This document shows positions 16,588 through 25,214 of a stretch of DNA of 54,962 bases, piece by piece. Location of the stretch: NCBI RefSeq assembly GCF_029911635.1, contig NZ_JARYTI010000032.1:1-54962 (forward strand), written 5' to 3'. Source of the stretch: Sphingomonas sp. AR_OL41 (GTDB lineage: Bacteria; Pseudomonadota; Alphaproteobacteria; Sphingomonadales; Sphingomonadaceae). The translations under genes were made by a program, and so were the position numbers. The notes beneath the pieces were generated by a model, which was not told the origin of the DNA, ran no database searches, and was given only the letters and a program-made list of their open reading frames with translations. Every line of letters starts with the position of its first letter. Position 1 is the stretch's first letter.

Positions 16588-17846
16588 GCGATCACGCCGT
16601 CGCGCGTCAGCGCCGCGATCTGCGCTTCGTCATAACCGAGCAGGCCGCGATAGACGTCTTCATTATGCTCGCCGATCGTGACCGGGATGACGGGATCGAA
16701 GCCCGAGCGCGACGCCGAAAAGCTGATCGGAATCCCCGCCGTGCGCAGTTCCTCGACCGACGGATAGGACGGATGCGCGACGACATTGGTTTCCTCGCGC
16801 GCGACGACGCGCGGATCGACCAGTGCCTCTTCGGGATGGCGCACCGGCGCGACCGGCACGCCGCGCTCCTCCAGCGCCGCGACGACCTGCGCCACCGGCA
16901 GGGTGCGCGACCAGGCGTTGATCCGCGCCTCGAGCGCCACGGCATTGGCGACGCGGGTGTCGCGCGTGGCGAAGCGCGGATCGTCGATCAGCTCGGGCAC
17001 GCCCATCGCCGCGAACAGCCCCAGCGCGAGCTTCTGGTGCACCGCGACCAGCGCGACATAACCATCGGCGCATTCGAACACGCCGAACGGCGACAGGCGC
17101 TGCACCGTCAGGCCGGTACGCGCCGGCATGTCGACCGCGCGCATCGCCGCCCAGTTCTCGATCGCGACGAACGAGGTGAGCGCGCCGAGCATCGAGATAT
17201 CGACATGCTGACCGACCCCGGTGCGATGGCGCTGTTCGAGCGCCGACAGGATGCCGATCACCGCGAAGACCGGGGCGAGCATGTCGGCCATCGGCACGCC
17301 GATCCTGACTGGCGGATGATCGTGCTCGCCGCTGGTATACATCGCACCCGACAGCGCCTGGATGACGATGTCCATCGCCTTGCCGCCCTCGGGGAAGTCG
17401 GCGCCGAAACCCGACAGCGAGCAATAAATGACCGCCGGGTTGGCGGCACGCGCGGCCTCATAACCGACACCGAGCCGGTCGGCAGTGCCGGCGGTGAAAT
17501 TCTCGACGACGATGTCGGCGCGGGCGACGAGATCGGCGAACACCTGCTTCGCGCCCGGGCTTTTGAGGTTGAGCGCCACGCCACGCTTGCCGCGCGCGCG
17601 CGTCAGGTGCGAAATCGAGATGTCGTCGTCATGCTGACGCTCGATCACCACGCCGTCGCGCCCGACATAGGGGCTGTTGTCGCGCGCGAGGTCGCCGCCG
17701 CGCGGGTCCTCGACCTTGATCACCTCGGCGCCGAGCCCGGCGAGCAGCAGCGTGGCATAAGGCCCCGCCAGCGCGCGCGTCAGGTCGACCACGCGCAATC
17801 CCTCAAGCGGCCGTGGCAGCGCGGCTGCGGTCTGTTCCCCCGTCAT
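16584..17846 (-). CDS. CaiB/BaiF (family III) CoA-transferase, copy 1
   Basis: A 420-residue family III CoA-transferase, an enzyme type that moves CoA between carboxylic acids through an aspartyl anhydride. The N-terminus has LRVVDLTRALAGPYATLLLAGLGAEVIKVEDP in the usual place. The catalytic Asp is Asp159 in KAMDIVIQALSGAM, and the C-terminal TIGEHNEDVYRGLLGYDEAQI tail is typical. It is full length for the family and, of the four tandem copies here, looks most like an active enzyme. Its ATG overlaps the stop of copy 2, and its stop overlaps the GTG of the double dehydratase. The pair of acids it acts on cannot be read from sequence. Confidence 0.9.
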   Translation of the reverse strand: MTGEQTAAALPRPLEGLRVVDLTRALAGPYATLLLAGLGAEVIKVEDPRGGDLARDNSPYVGRDGVVIERQHDDDISISHLTRARGKRGVALNLKSPGAKQVFADLVARADIVVENFTAGTADRLGVGYEAARAANPAVIYCSLSGFGADFPEGGKAMDIVIQALSGAMYTSGEHDHPPVRIGVPMADMLAPVFAVIGILSALEQRHRTGVGQHVDISMLGALTSFVAIENWAAMRAVDMPARTGLTVQRLSPFGVFECADGYVALVAVHQKLALGLFAAMGVPELIDDPRFATRDTRVANAVALEARINAWSRTLPVAQVVAALEERGVPVAPVRHPEEALVDPRVVAREETNVVAHPSYPSVEELRTAGIPISFSASRSGFDPVIPVTIGEHNEDVYRGLLGYDEAQIAALTRDGVIA

Positions 17847-18976
17847 GATGTTTGTCCAAGCTCCGATAAAATGGTTTGGTTGTCGCTGCCGGCGACGCGT
17901 GCCGCGCGCGGCGCGACGGCCGGCGTGGCGGACAGCTTGATCGGCGATCCGATATGGCGAACGGGGCCGCCGGGGCTGTCGACCGTCAACACCATGCCGC
18001 GCGCCACGTTATGCGGATCGTCGAGCGCCTCCGCGACCGAATTGACCGCAGCGAATTGCGTGTCAGCTGCGCCGAGCAGCGCCAGCCAGTGCGCGAGGGG
18101 CTCGCGCCGGAAGGCCGCCTCCAGCGTGGCGATGATGTTAGCGCGGGCGCCGGCGTCGTTCTGCAACGGCGCGAAGTCAGGCACGCCCATCGCGGTGCAG
18201 AAACGCTGCCAGAAGCGCGGCTCCATGTCGGTGGTCGCGAGGAAGCGCCCGTCGGCGGTTTCGTAGATGCCGCAATCGGCGCGCAGCTTGCCGCGCGGCG
18301 GCGCGCGCGACAGATCGGGGTTGCGCGAGATGACCGGGGCGATCAGCGCCATCGCGCTGTCGGACATGGCGATGTCGACGCGCTGCCCGGTGCCCGTCGC
18401 GGCGCGGGCATGCAATGCGGCAAGGATGCCGATCACGGCATTCGACCCGGTCAGCAGGTCGGCGACCGGCACCCCGGCCGAGTGCGGCCGTGCGGGATCG
18501 TCGCCGATCCGCGACAAAGCGCCGGAAATCGCCAGCGCGATCGGATCATGGCCCGGCTTGTCGCGATGCGGGCCGGTCTGCCCGCACAAGGTGACCGAGC
18601 AATAGATCAGCCGCGAGTTGAGCGCGGCCATCGCGGCATAGCCATAACCCATCGCCTCGAGCACGCCCGGGCGGTAATCCTCGACCAGGATATCGGCGCC
18701 GGCGATCAGCGCCTCGATCGCGGCACGCGATTCATCGGCGCCGGGATCGAGCATCAGGCTGCGTTTGTTGCGCGCGAAGATATCGCCGGCGCGGATCCGC
18801 GCGCGTTCCTCTTCGCCGAGCTTGTCCCAGCCGAACACCGCGGCCTGCTTGGCCAGTTCGCGCGGATGCTCGATGCGCACGATATCGGCGCCGAGGTCGC
18901 CGAGCATCCAGGTGCAATAGGGCCCGGGGAGGAATTTCGAGAAATCGACGACGCGGATGCCGGCCAGCGCGCTCAT
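17843..18976 (-). CDS. CaiB/BaiF (family III) CoA-transferase, copy 2
   Basis: A 377-residue family III CoA-transferase homologue. It begins LAGIRVVDFSKFLPGPYCTWMLGDLGADIVRIEHP and has the catalytic Asp in place (Asp144, GHDPIALAISGAL). The C-terminal part is present (VARGMVLTVDSPGGPVRHIGSPIKL), but the usual final tail 'GEHTxEVLxELG' is reduced to NQTILSELG. The start at 18976 is chosen because it gives the canonical N-terminus and an ATGA overlap with copy 3; the open frame upstream (to 19354) is the shadow of copy 3. It is probably active alone or as the Asp-bearing half of a heteromer with one of the neighbouring copies. Confidence 0.88.
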   Translation of the reverse strand: MSALAGIRVVDFSKFLPGPYCTWMLGDLGADIVRIEHPRELAKQAAVFGWDKLGEEERARIRAGDIFARNKRSLMLDPGADESRAAIEALIAGADILVEDYRPGVLEAMGYGYAAMAALNSRLIYCSVTLCGQTGPHRDKPGHDPIALAISGALSRIGDDPARPHSAGVPVADLLTGSNAVIGILAALHARAATGTGQRVDIAMSDSAMALIAPVISRNPDLSRAPPRGKLRADCGIYETADGRFLATTDMEPRFWQRFCTAMGVPDFAPLQNDAGARANIIATLEAAFRREPLAHWLALLGAADTQFAAVNSVAEALDDPHNVARGMVLTVDSPGGPVRHIGSPIKLSATPAVAPRAARVAGSDNQTILSELGQTS

Positions 18977-20004
18977 GCCACGCTCCTCGCGAACAGTGCG
19001 CCGGGAACACGCACCGTCCGCCCGTCGATCTCGGCATCGCGCCACAGGCCGCGATCGGCGAGATGCGCACTGGCCAGCACATCGGCGGGCGCGTCGATCG
19101 CCGACAGGCCCATGCCGTGCCGGTTGGACAGCGCGGTCAATTCGGCGCGGGTCTTGGTGACCAGCCAGGCCGCGACGATCGTTTCCCACGCGACCAGTTG
19201 CTCGCGCGGGACATCGGCGACGAGGATCGCATCCCAGTCGACCTCGGCGAGTGCGCCGGCCATGCCGTCCTCGGCCATGCGCGCGACGGTCGAGCGCATC
19301 ATCGGCTGGTTGTCGACCAGCGCCCAGGTGACGAAGCCGTCGGCGCAGCGCCACACCTGCTGCACGCCCGACTTGCCGCGCACCAGCAGATTGCCGGTGC
19401 GGACGCCGACGCGGCCGGTCCAGCCCCAGGTCAGCGGCTCGCGATAGTTGGCGAGCACCGCCGAGCGATAGGCCGAGACGACGACCTGCTGTCCAAGTCC
19501 GTCCGCCGCGCGCGCGTTCAGCGCGACAAGCGCGGCGATCGCGCCCTGGATGCCCGCCAGCGCCCAGGCCTGGCGCCCGGGCATGTTGAGCGGCGGACGA
19601 TCGGGATCGCCGCAGATCGCCACCAGCCCGGACCGCGCCATCAACGTCAGATCGGTCGCCGGCCGCGCCGCATGGGGACCGTCGGGCTCGAAGGGCAGGA
19701 TCGCCACGTCGATCAGGCGCGGATTGCGCGCCGAAAGTGCATCCGGCGCCAACGTGGCGGGCAAGGGTTCGGGTCCGCGCAGCACGATATCGGCCTGGTC
19801 GATCAGGTCGAGCAAAGCGGGGTCATCGATCGCGCAGCCCGCGTCGTGCTTGCCGCGCCGCGCCATGACCAGCTCCGCCGGATCGACCGGGCCGCCCTGC
19901 TCGAGCTGCGCGACATCGGCGCCGAGTTCGGCGAGCAGCACCCCGGCATAGGCGCCGAGGTCGCGCGTCAGGTCGATCACCCTGATATGGCCGAGCATCG
20001 TCAT
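18973..20004 (-). CDS. CaiB/BaiF-like protein, copy 3 (short)
   Basis: A 343-residue CaiB/BaiF homologue that is 30-80 residues shorter than its neighbours. The N-terminal Rossmann-like segment is kept (IRVIDLTRDLGAYAGVLLAELGADVAQLEQ), but the loop after it is cut down. An Asp is present at the catalytic position (Asp118, ATDLTLMARSGLVAI). Around it, however, the usual SGFGxxGP stretch is replaced by LPFEPDGPHAARP, so the active site differs from the classical one. No obvious C-terminal 'GEHxxE' tail is seen. Both ends overlap neighbours by ATGA. It may be a divergent transferase or a non-catalytic partner subunit. Confidence 0.75.
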   Translation of the reverse strand: MTMLGHIRVIDLTRDLGAYAGVLLAELGADVAQLEQGGPVDPAELVMARRGKHDAGCAIDDPALLDLIDQADIVLRGPEPLPATLAPDALSARNPRLIDVAILPFEPDGPHAARPATDLTLMARSGLVAICGDPDRPPLNMPGRQAWALAGIQGAIAALVALNARAADGLGQQVVVSAYRSAVLANYREPLTWGWTGRVGVRTGNLLVRGKSGVQQVWRCADGFVTWALVDNQPMMRSTVARMAEDGMAGALAEVDWDAILVADVPREQLVAWETIVAAWLVTKTRAELTALSNRHGMGLSAIDAPADVLASAHLADRGLWRDAEIDGRTVRVPGALFARSVA

Positions 20005-21194
20005 GCCAGCGCTCCCGTCGCGACTAGGTCGTCGATCTCGGCGGCGTCCATGCCGAGCATCTCGACGAACACCGTGCGATTATGCTCGCCGAGCCGCGGC
20101 GGCGGGCCGACCACGATCTCGGAGCGCGAGAAATGCGCCGGGGGCGCCGGCATGTCGCAGTGGCCGAGCACTTCGTGGTCGATCGCCACGAAATGGCCGC
20201 TGGCGATCAGCTCGGCATCGGTAAACACGTCGCGGCCATCATTGACCGCCTCGGCCGCGACCCCCGCCGCGGCGAGCCGGTCAGCCAGCACATGCTTGTC
20301 CTGCCCCGCAGTCCAGGCGCCAAGCGCGGCGTCGATTTCGCCGGCTGCCGCCATGCGTCGTTCGAGTGTCGGATGATGTTCCGCATCGAGGCCGGCGAGT
20401 GCGGCGAGCGCGCGCCACGCTTCATCATCGGGCACGGAGATCGCGATCCACTGGTCAATACCGCGCGCCGGATAGACGCCGTGCGGCGCCATCGACACGC
20501 TGCCATTGGCGAGCCGCGTGAAGTCGCCCGTCAGCTGGCCGCGCGCGAGCACGTCGCCGAGCACATGCACCAGCGGTTCGACCTGCGACACGTCGAGATG
20601 CTGCCCCTCGCCGGTGACGCGGCGCTGTTCGAGCGCGGCGAGCACGGCAAGCGTCGCGAACATCGGCGCCACGACATCGCCATAAGCGAAGGGCGGCATA
20701 TGCGGTGGCCGGTCCTCCCAGCCCGACAGCGAGGCGAGCCCAGACAGCGCGGCGGCGGAATTGCCGTAGCCGCGCAGATCCGACATCGCCCCGCTCCGCC
20801 CGGCAACGCTGACCGACAGCATGATGATGTCGGGGCGGATCGCGCGGCAATCGGCATAACCGAGCCCGATGCGCTCCATGAAACCCTTGCCGAAATTCTC
20901 GACCACCACATCGGCCCAGGCGACCAGCTTGCGCGCGACCGCCTGCCCACGCGGATCGGACAGGTTGATCGTCACGCCGAGCTTGCCGGTGTTGGTGATG
21001 CCGAAGAAAGCCGAGCCGTCGACGTCGCGCTTGCCGTCCTTGAACGGCGGGCTGACCCGGCCGAGATCGAGCCGCTTGATGCTCTCGACCTTGACCACGG
21101 TCGCGCCGTGATCGGCGAGGTCCTTTGTCGCGCGCGGCCCGGCCCCGACCCAGCTGAAATCGGCGATCTTCACGCCGGCAAGGGCCTGGCTCAT
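20001..21194 (-). CDS. CaiB/BaiF-like protein, copy 4 (catalytic Asp replaced)
   Basis: A 397-residue CaiB/BaiF homologue with a clear family N-terminus (LAGVKIADFSWVGAGPRATKDLADHGATVVKVES) and C-terminal tail (RLGEHNRTVFVEMLGMDAAEI). At the position of the catalytic Asp, aligned with the other three copies (D-x4-A-x-S-G), it reads GYGNSAAALSGL: Gly144 followed by Asn145. Loss of this Asp is known in one subunit of heteromeric family III enzymes such as the benzylsuccinate CoA-transferase BbsE/BbsF pair. It is therefore probably a partner of another copy rather than a pseudogene, since the rest is intact. It is coupled by ATGA to the DctP gene upstream and to copy 3 downstream. Confidence 0.85.
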   Translation of the reverse strand: MSQALAGVKIADFSWVGAGPRATKDLADHGATVVKVESIKRLDLGRVSPPFKDGKRDVDGSAFFGITNTGKLGVTINLSDPRGQAVARKLVAWADVVVENFGKGFMERIGLGYADCRAIRPDIIMLSVSVAGRSGAMSDLRGYGNSAAALSGLASLSGWEDRPPHMPPFAYGDVVAPMFATLAVLAALEQRRVTGEGQHLDVSQVEPLVHVLGDVLARGQLTGDFTRLANGSVSMAPHGVYPARGIDQWIAISVPDDEAWRALAALAGLDAEHHPTLERRMAAAGEIDAALGAWTAGQDKHVLADRLAAAGVAAEAVNDGRDVFTDAELIASGHFVAIDHEVLGHCDMPAPPAHFSRSEIVVGPPPRLGEHNRTVFVEMLGMDAAEIDDLVATGALA

Positions 21195-22237
21195 TTGGTC
21201 GCTCCACAGGAAAGGGGTTGGCCGGCATTGCGCGCGGCGATCAGCGCGACGGCATGATCGGCAAGCTTGACCCCATCGATGCCGTAGTCATTGAGCGAGC
21301 GCGCCAGCTTCATCGTGTTGGCGCGGTACAGCGCGTCGAAGCGCGCCTGTTCGGCCGCCGGCATCGGCACGAAGACGATGCCTTCCTTGCGCGAATAATC
21401 GTTGCCGGCGATCAGCGCGGCGGCGAGCTGCTCGACCATCGCCTGTTCCCACACCAGCTCGGCCTGGTCGAACAGCGCGCGGTCGGCCGGGCTGAGCGAA
21501 TTCCACAAAGCCGACGACATGGCGCGTCCCGGATAGCCGCCGCGCGCGATCCTGAGCGTCGAATAATATTTGCCGACATCGGCGAGATGCACTGCCCTGA
21601 GCGCATCAAGCGGCGCGACGACGCCGTCGATCACCCCCTTGGCCATCGCCGGATAGACCTCGGCCATCGACATGTTGACCGGATCGGCGCCGAGCTGGCG
21701 CAGCACCGCCGCAGTGTCTTCCTGCGCGCGCAGCCGCAGCCCCTTGATGTCGGCGAGCGAGCGGATCGGCCGGTTGCGCGTCAGGATGCCGGGGAAATTG
21801 CCACCCTGCACGGCGAGGATGTGCAGGCCGTGCGTATCGGCATCCATTTCCGGGAAACGCGCCGCCATGCATTTGTAGATGTCGATCTGGTCGCGGATCG
21901 TGCCGATGCCGCTGTAGAAGCTCGGCTGGATGCGCTGGAGATGCGAACTGCGCGCATACATTGGCGTGACCATGCCGATATCTGCGACGCGGTGGCGGAT
22001 CTCGAGCATGTTCTCGTTCGACGAGAGCAGCGCACCGCCCCAATAGGGCTTGATCAGGATGCGCCCGTTGGAATGCTGCTTGAGCCACGCCATCCAGCTG
22101 ATGTCGGCGCGGCTGAACGGATGCGTCGCGGGATAGGGGCTGGCGTAGGTGAAGGTCACCGTGCCGGGCTTCGCGTCCGGCGCGCAGCCGCCGGCGAACA
22201 GCAGCATCATCGCGGCGAGCAGGGTCAGCAACCGCAT
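21191..22237 (-). CDS. dctP: TRAP transporter substrate-binding lipoprotein (DctP family)
   Basis: A 348-residue periplasmic binding protein of the TRAP DctP family. It has a lipoprotein signal (LLFAGGC, lipidated Cys18), which is less common for DctP and means it is tethered to the membrane. Family features include FTYASPYPATHPFSRADISW, the GGALLSSNENMLEIRHRVADIG segment and the conserved carboxylate-binding Arg in IKGLRLRAQEDTAAVLRQLGADPVNM. TRAP systems import organic acids using the sodium gradient. The three TRAP genes come first in an operon that continues with four CoA-transferase homologues, so the imported acid is probably then activated to a CoA ester. Confidence 0.9.
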   Translation of the reverse strand: MRLLTLLAAMMLLFAGGCAPDAKPGTVTFTYASPYPATHPFSRADISWMAWLKQHSNGRILIKPYWGGALLSSNENMLEIRHRVADIGMVTPMYARSSHLQRIQPSFYSGIGTIRDQIDIYKCMAARFPEMDADTHGLHILAVQGGNFPGILTRNRPIRSLADIKGLRLRAQEDTAAVLRQLGADPVNMSMAEVYPAMAKGVIDGVVAPLDALRAVHLADVGKYYSTLRIARGGYPGRAMSSALWNSLSPADRALFDQAELVWEQAMVEQLAAALIAGNDYSRKEGIVFVPMPAAEQARFDALYRANTMKLARSLNDYGIDGVKLADHAVALIAARNAGQPLSCGATK

Positions 22238-22238
22238 T

Positions 22239-23546
22239 TCAATGCCCCTGCAATTGCGGCAGCCACAGCGCCAGCGCCGGAAAGGCGATCAGCACCGCGA
22301 GGTGGAAGAAATCGGCGACGAGAAACGGCACGATGCCGCGAAAGATCCGCCCGACCGGAATGTCGCGCGCGCCAGCATGGATGACATAGACGTTGAAGCC
22401 GAGCGGCGGATGCACGAAGCCGATCTCCATCGTCCGCACCAGGAAGATGCCGAACCATACCGGGCTCAGCCCGAGCGTGCCGACGATCGGCAGCAGGATC
22501 GGCGTCATCAGCAGCATCAGCGCGAGGCCGTCGAGGAACGAGCCCAGCACGAGCAGCACAGCCGCCATGATCACCACCGCCAGCACCGGCGCCGCGCCGG
22601 CCGCGCGGACCAGCGCGCTGAGATGCTCGGTGATGCCCGTGACGCTGACGAAGGTGCTGAACAGCAGCGCGCCGATCACGATCGTATAGATCATGCCGGT
22701 CGTCTTGAGCGTTTCGAGCAGCGCGCCGGCAACACGCTCGCGCGTCATGCGCCGCCGCCAGGCCAAAATCCCGAACGCGCCGACGCTACCGACCGACGCG
22801 GCCTCGGTCGGGGTGAACCAGCCGACCACCAGCCCGCCGATCACGAACAGGATGAGCAAAGCGAGATCGGCGACATGGCGCAGCGAGCGGATGCGCTCGC
22901 CCCAACCGACCCGCGGGCCGGCCGGGCCGAGTTCGGGGCGCCAGCGGCACATCGCCCAGATGACGAAGATATAGAGCAGCGCCTGGGTAACGACGGGCAC
23001 GATCGCCGCGCCGAACAACTTGCCGATCGATTGCTCGGCGATGATCCCGTAGACGATCAGCGCCCCGCTCGGCGGGGTGAGCGAACCGAGCGTGCCGCCG
23101 GCGGCGAGCGCGCCCGCCGCGAAGCCGGAATGATAACCCTGGCGGCGCATCTCGGGCAGCGCGACAGCGCTGACCGTCGCGACCGTGGCGAGGCTCGACC
23201 CGCTGATCGCGCCGAAGCCCGCGCAGCCGCCGATCGACGCCATTGCCAGCCCGCCGCGGCGATGGCCGACGAAGCGCGCCGCCATGTCGAAGAAATCGCT
23301 GCTCGCGCCGGCGGCGAAGCATAATTGCGCCATCAGCATGAACAGCGGCAGCACGCCGAGTTCGTAGCGCGACAGCGTGTCGAAGGCGATCACGCCGGAT
23401 TTGATCAGTGCCGCCTCGGGCGACAGCACGATCGCCAGCCCGCCAATGCCGACCAGCGCCAGCGCCGCACCGATCGGAATTCCGCCGAGCAGCATCGCGA
23501 GCAAAAGCACGAAGCCAATGATACCGGTGATTTCCGCGGGACTCAT
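22239..23546 (-). CDS. dctM: TRAP transporter large permease (DctM family)
   Basis: A 435-residue membrane protein with the 12-TM layout of DctM. Conserved stretches include LFMLMAQLCFAAG, GFGAISGSSLATVATVSAVALPEMRRQGY, GGTLGSLTPPSGALIVYGIIAEQSIGKLF and PTEAASVGSVGAF. The start at 23546 (MSPAEITGIIGF) gives an ATGA overlap with the small-permease gene; the frame upstream is unrelated. Its stop is 1 bp from the DctP start. Confidence 0.93.
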   Translation of the reverse strand: MSPAEITGIIGFVLLLAMLLGGIPIGAALALVGIGGLAIVLSPEAALIKSGVIAFDTLSRYELGVLPLFMLMAQLCFAAGASSDFFDMAARFVGHRRGGLAMASIGGCAGFGAISGSSLATVATVSAVALPEMRRQGYHSGFAAGALAAGGTLGSLTPPSGALIVYGIIAEQSIGKLFGAAIVPVVTQALLYIFVIWAMCRWRPELGPAGPRVGWGERIRSLRHVADLALLILFVIGGLVVGWFTPTEAASVGSVGAFGILAWRRRMTRERVAGALLETLKTTGMIYTIVIGALLFSTFVSVTGITEHLSALVRAAGAAPVLAVVIMAAVLLVLGSFLDGLALMLLMTPILLPIVGTLGLSPVWFGIFLVRTMEIGFVHPPLGFNVYVIHAGARDIPVGRIFRGIVPFLVADFFHLAVLIAFPALALWLPQLQGH

Positions 23547-24058
23547 GCGCGCTTCCCGCGGAGCGCCGCGCGCAGGAAGAACAATGTCACCACGACGCAG
23601 CACGCGATCCAGTATAGCCGGAAGCCGCGCAGCGGAATGCCGAGCTGCTCGGTCATCTCATGCGTCGACCACAGGTCGAGCGCGACCCAGATCGAACCGA
23701 GCGCCACCAGCCCGAACGCCAACGCGCTCGCGACCGCCGCGAGGCGGTCGAGCCAGACCCTGGCGTGGGGCGCCGTCCGCAAGAGCAACAGGTCGACGGC
23801 GGCATGGCGGTGATCGAGCGTCGCGATGAGAATGGCGGATGACAAAGCGACGACAGCACACACCTGGAAGATTTCGATCGCGCCGTTGACCGCAAAGCCG
23901 ACATGGCGCCCGAGCACCGCCAGCGCGTCCGCCGCCATGGCGAGCAACAGCGCGGCCGATCCCGTCGCCAGCAACAGTCGGCGCATCGCTGTCGGTCGCC
24001 GATCTTCCTGCGCTACGTCGTCCAAGCGATCCTCCCGCCCACGCCGTTGCACGGGCAT
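23543..24058 (-). CDS. dctQ: TRAP transporter small permease (DctQ family)
   Basis: A four-helix small TRAP subunit of 171 residues if translated from 24058, or 147 from the ATG at 23986, where the hydrophobic part begins (MRRLLLATGSAALLLAM). Neither start has an ideal ribosome site; an AGGAAG lies about 17 nt before the inner one. Family features are the RHVGFAVNGAIEIFQVCAVVALSSAILIA and HAAVDLLLL segments. It is the first gene of the eight-gene operon and diverges from the MarR regulator. Confidence 0.85.
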   Translation of the reverse strand: MPVQRRGREDRLDDVAQEDRRPTAMRRLLLATGSAALLLAMAADALAVLGRHVGFAVNGAIEIFQVCAVVALSSAILIATLDHRHAAVDLLLLRTAPHARVWLDRLAAVASALAFGLVALGSIWVALDLWSTHEMTEQLGIPLRGFRLYWIACCVVVTLFFLRAALRGKRA

Positions 24059-24072
24059 AATCAGTTTGCAGA

Positions 24073-24092
24073 TATAATGATGTGTGTCATCA
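24073..24092. promoter_or_regulatory. Shared TRAP/MarR control region: TATAAT and MarR-like palindrome
   Basis: A perfect -10 hexamer TATAAT (24073-24078, plus strand) overlaps an inverted repeat TGATG-TGTGT-CATCA (24078-24092). The size, 5-bp arms with a 5-bp spacer, suits a MarR-family dimer, and the position between the divergent MarR and TRAP genes suits a local operator. A possible -35 (TTGCAC, 24047-24052) is 20 bp away, longer than ideal. Confidence 0.55.
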
Positions 24093-24175
24093 ACTATTTT
24101 GTTGCCGGAGCGAATTGCCGTCCCGGCGCTTCTCTTGTAGCCCCTCCTTGCGAACGGACATCAAACGGATTGGCC

Positions 24176-24652
24176 TTGGACGACACAACTTCCGACGACG
24201 TCACCGGCATTTCGCTCGGCCGGCTGGGCAGCTTTCTCGGCTTTCGGCTGCGCCGCGTGCAGAACCAGCTGTCGCGCGATTTCAGCGCCAAGACGCGTGA
24301 CTGGGGCATGCGCGCCGGCATGTTCAGCGCGCTGGAGATCATCGCCAGCAACCCCGGCGTGTCGCAGGCGGTGCTGAGCGAGGAAGTCGGGCTCGACAAA
24401 TCGGCCGTCGTGCCGCTGGTCGACGATCTCGAACGACGCGGCTGGGTGACGCGCACCCGCTCGACCACCGACCGGCGCCGCAATCATCTCGACATTACCG
24501 ACGCCGGCAAAATCGAACTCGACCGGTTGTTCGAGCATCTTTCGGTGACCGAGAAAGCCGGCCTTGCCATGCTCGACGACGAGGAGCGCGCGATCGTCAG
24601 CCGCGCGCTCGACAAGGTTTATCACGCCTATGTCCGGCCGGGATCGCGCTGA
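24176..24652 (+). CDS. MarR-family transcriptional regulator
   Basis: A winged-helix regulator of about 158 residues. FSALEIIASNPGVSQAVLSEEVGLDKSAVVPLVDDLERRGWVTRTRSTTDRRRNHLDIT is the MarR DNA-binding region, with the wing carrying the usual D(R)RR. There is no downstream in-frame ATG before the domain. I start it at a TTG (24176, LDDTTSDDVTG), 6 nt after a weak ACGGA; an ATG pair at 24077/24080 is in frame but lies inside the -10/operator. It diverges from the TRAP/CoA-transferase operon. It probably represses that operon until an aromatic acid or a CoA ester binds, as is known for several MarR regulators of CoA-dependent aromatic catabolism. Confidence 0.88.
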   Translation: MDDTTSDDVTGISLGRLGSFLGFRLRRVQNQLSRDFSAKTRDWGMRAGMFSALEIIASNPGVSQAVLSEEVGLDKSAVVPLVDDLERRGWVTRTRSTTDRRRNHLDITDAGKIELDRLFEHLSVTEKAGLAMLDDEERAIVSRALDKVYHAYVRPGSR

Positions 24653-24726
24653 GCGAGCGCACGTGTCTCCCGGTCAGCCATCGGCTGGCGGCTGCATGAA
24701 AGGCGGGCGGCGAAAGCGGCCCGCTG

Positions 24727-24888
24727 GCGGGGACGGAGTCGCCCACGACATTTCCACGCGAAGTCATTGAGCATGCATTGGCGCGCCAACTCGCGGACAA
24801 GGCGGAGGCGGCATACCAACGCGGCGATCTGCTGGCGAAGCGCGTGCATTTAATGGAGGCATGGGCGGCATGTAGTTGCTCCCCGTGA
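24727..24888 (+). pseudogene. Remnant of a P4-type tyrosine integrase (C-terminus)
   Basis: A 53-codon frame ending in TGA reads AGTESPTTFPREVIEHALAR and then KAEAAYQRGDLLAKRVHLMEAWAA. This matches the extreme C-terminus of P4-family phage integrases (pattern 'PREVxExALAH...AYxRxDLxxKRxxLMxxWA'). The rest of the enzyme, including the catalytic R, H and Tyr, is missing upstream, where the MarR gene ends only 74 bp earlier. It marks a past insertion and excision event or deletion at this point. Confidence 0.75.
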
Positions 24889-25214
24889 TCAGATCTTGGT
24901 GCGAGCGAAGGTGCCGGGACCGCCGTCCGCGCAACACATCCCCAACAACTTGGTCTTGTTGATATTTCAATGCGGTGGTTCGCGATTCGGCCGGTCTCCC
25001 GGCAAGGAATACTAACGTATTTGCTGGGGCGCCGGGTGTTGCATCGTAGCGGTCGTAAAATTCTGTACCGATCAAGACCTCGACCAGCGCGCTCGTTTGG
25101 GGTTAAGGCGGCGGCTATCGCCGTCAAGCGCACGATGTTCTCGCGCGCGCGTCGGTACGGGCGGTTGGCGAGATCGACCGTTTATAGCTACGAACGGACT
25201 CGGGGGGATCATGA
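24889..25214. other. Intergenic region without a recognisable gene
   Basis: These 326 bp are more AT-rich than the surroundings in places. They hold a small inverted repeat (CAACAA-CTTGGTC-TTGTTG, 24943-24961). No tRNA, coding frame with family similarity or terminator is evident. It may be leftover mobile-element sequence next to the integrase remnant. Confidence 0.4.

Noticed and set aside
16665..18266. 533-codon plus-strand open frame
   Set aside because: Antisense to CoA-transferase copies 1 and 2; Asp/Arg/His-rich low-information product.
20001..21194. CoA-transferase copy 4 as a pseudogene
   Set aside because: It lacks the catalytic Asp but is full length, in frame, and translationally coupled on both sides, which favours a non-catalytic subunit.
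24653..25214. Possible tRNA attachment site next to the integrase remnant
   Set aside because: No tRNA structure or direct repeat found by eye; the only tRNA in the window is at 49742-49834, far from it.
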